From an uncultured Roseburia sp. (lineage in GTDB: Bacteria > Bacillota > Clostridia > Lachnospirales > Lachnospiraceae): a stretch of 6,123 bases of DNA. The notes beneath the pieces were generated by a model, which saw only the letters and a list, made by a program, of their open reading frames with translations, had not been told where the DNA came from and ran no database searches. Both the position numbers and the translations under genes were made by a program. The DNA is taken from the NCBI GenBank assembly GCA_947384095.1, contig CANDFU010000117.1, forward strand, positions 1-6,123. Reading direction: 5' to 3'. Shown here piece by piece: positions 4,908 to 6,123 of this stretch (the stretch's first letter is position 1; the number at the start of each line of letters is the position of its first letter).

Positions 4908-6123
4908 CGGACGGGATGCTCTGTATTCGTCCGAAGGGCGCATCAGGACAAGACGCACCGTCTGGTCATCGGGCACATCCAGAGAAGACGCCGGGCATAT
5001 ATGCAGACCGGCAAACGGAGACTCTTTACGAATCCGGCTTTTTTTACGAAGTCCTCTCAACCGACGCTCAATCTCATATTCCACATTCTCTGCCGAAACC
5101 TGCGTTGCGCGGTCTTCCACAGTTTTCCGCAGCGTCGGTCTGATATCATACCAGAAACGATCGCCGGAAGGATTTGTATACAAATATGCCAGGGAACCCT
5201 GTAATGTATTCAGCGCGTCGTGAAATACCGCAATATTTTCTCCCGGTTGTACGGCACCCAGGCGGATACGGGACGCCTCAATCCCCCGGGCCGGCTGTCT
5301 GCGTTCCGCAGGCGCACTTCCCAGCATGACTGCCCGGGCCACCCGTCTGCACGCCTGCACGCAGCCATAACGCGGCACCTCCCGATCTTTCTGATAAGGA
5401 ACGGATTCTTTTCCGTCGACCTCCCGGTCGACAATGGCATTCCACCCTTCACCCAGATGCCTTGTCAGCTCATCGCGGACACCCGGCACGTCCATGGCAA
5501 TAGATCCCGGCATAATCATAATACCCGCATCATTTCTCACCCACAACTCGTGAATAACTGCCGCCATCACGCGCAACACACCTCTGATCCGTTGGAACTG
5601 TTCTAATGTGGCCCAGTCCTCATACAACCGGTCAAACACTTCCGGATGAATCGGATAGCAGGACAGCATCCGCTCCCGATATTGCACTTCCTTTGCTTCA
5701 GCAGGGAAATCTCCGGCGTTATCCGAATACATCCGGCTAAAGGAATTGCAGACCATCTCCCTGCCCGCCTCATTCCCGCAGTCCATAAACAGTCTGCGGC
5801 GCACGACCTGAAAGCCCTCGCCTGCCGCCACCGGCTTCCATACGGCTTCCATACGTCCAAAAATATGTTCCATCGCTTCCAGCGCCCTCTTTCCAGCCTT
5901 ACCGCCGGCTTCCAGATCCGATCCCGGAATGGAAGCCACGACCATGCTGTTCTTACTTGCGCGCGCAGCTTCCGTCACTTCCTGAATAAACGTAATGAAG
6001 TTGTCAAATGTCCCGGCCACAAGATTATCACGCCCAGATATTTTTTTCGCATAAGCCACCAGCTCATCCATCAGTACCAGGCAAGGCGCGCAGGCATCAA
6101 ACAGATTCTTAAGCGCCTCAGAA
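4905..6123 (-). CDS. DUF499 ATPase, Walker B region onward, 5' end beyond window
   Basis: The frame is open to the right edge and gives 405 visible residues before TAG. It begins just before a Walker B motif, CLVLMDELVAYAKK (acidic pair about visible residues 19-20). Next come FDNFITFIQEVTEAA, the SMVVASIPGSD strand resembling a sensor-1 region, and IFGRMEAVWKPVAAGEGFQVV with the RRRLF that follows. All are characteristic of DUF499 (AAA-type, P-loop) proteins as I know them. Later landmarks are SCYPIHPEVFDRLYEDW and LAYLYTNPSGDRFWYDIRPT. The Walker A motif and N-terminus lie outside the window, so 6123 is only the window limit; the ATG at 6071 is internal. DUF499 proteins of about 1000 aa are found in defence islands, commonly with DUF1156-type methyltransferases, and are thought to supply ATP-driven functions. 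The gene breaks at a TAG after DEYRASRP. Confidence 0.85.
   Translation of the reverse strand, partial: SEALKNLFDACAPCLVLMDELVAYAKKISGRDNLVAGTFDNFITFIQEVTEAARASKNSMVVASIPGSDLEAGGKAGKRALEAMEHIFGRMEAVWKPVAAGEGFQVVRRRLFMDCGNEAGREMVCNSFSRMYSDNAGDFPAEAKEVQYRERMLSCYPIHPEVFDRLYEDWATLEQFQRIRGVLRVMAAVIHELWVRNDAGIMIMPGSIAMDVPGVRDELTRHLGEGWNAIVDREVDGKESVPYQKDREVPRYGCVQACRRVARAVMLGSAPAERRQPARGIEASRIRLGAVQPGENIAVFHDALNTLQGSLAYLYTNPSGDRFWYDIRPTLRKTVEDRATQVSAENVEYEIERRLRGLRKKSRIRKESPFAGLHICPASSLDVPDDQTVRLVLMRPSDEYRASRP

Noticed and set aside
5415..5432. GTCGAC repeated around a 6-base spacer, a palindromic operator-like motif
   Set aside because: It lies in the DUF499 coding frame and simply encodes the similar residues VDREVD; there is no gene start nearby.

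Overview
The window looks like an assembled metagenomic or draft contig from a Firmicute, probably a Clostridia/Lachnospiraceae-type bacterium. The signs are strong AGGAGG ribosome-binding sites, short intergenic gaps, a MurR/RpiR-family regulator next to a ROK-family kinase, sigma-A-like promoters and mid-range GC with GC-rich third codon positions. This taxonomic reading is an inference. The first 44 bases are not biological: they match the Illumina P5/TruSeq read-1 adapter, preceded by an 8-base string in the i5 index position. True genomic sequence starts at about position 45.

Left part, + strand (45-1018): the last 27 codons of a ROK-family sugar kinase or repressor, then a complete MurR/RpiR-type regulator (HTH plus SIS domain). 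This is the end of a sugar or amino-sugar operon. It converges on the next unit with only 18 bp between stop codons.

Middle part, - strand (1037-3632): a two-gene unit encodes a MotA/TolQ/ExbB-like four-helix channel protein with a long soluble tail, and a MotB/OmpA-like partner that keeps the proton-binding Asp and the peptidoglycan-binding OmpA core. The two genes overlap by 11 bp. They resemble the ZorA/ZorB motor of Zorya anti-phage systems, but no ZorC/D, ZorE or ZorF/G effector is in the window. Upstream is a separately transcribed small four-helix membrane protein, with its own extended -10 promoter and a strong hairpin after it.

Right part, - strand (3712-6123): most of a DUF499 ATPase gene, open at the window edge. 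Families of this kind occur in defence islands with DUF1156 methyltransferases. It runs from the Walker B motif to the natural C-terminus but is interrupted by a single in-frame TAG at 4905-4907, with the reading frame intact on both sides. Its TGA stop overlaps the ATG of an unrecognised 54-aa ORF. The notable points are the ZorAB-like pair next to a DUF499 defence-type ATPase, the lone amber codon, and the coupled small ORF.
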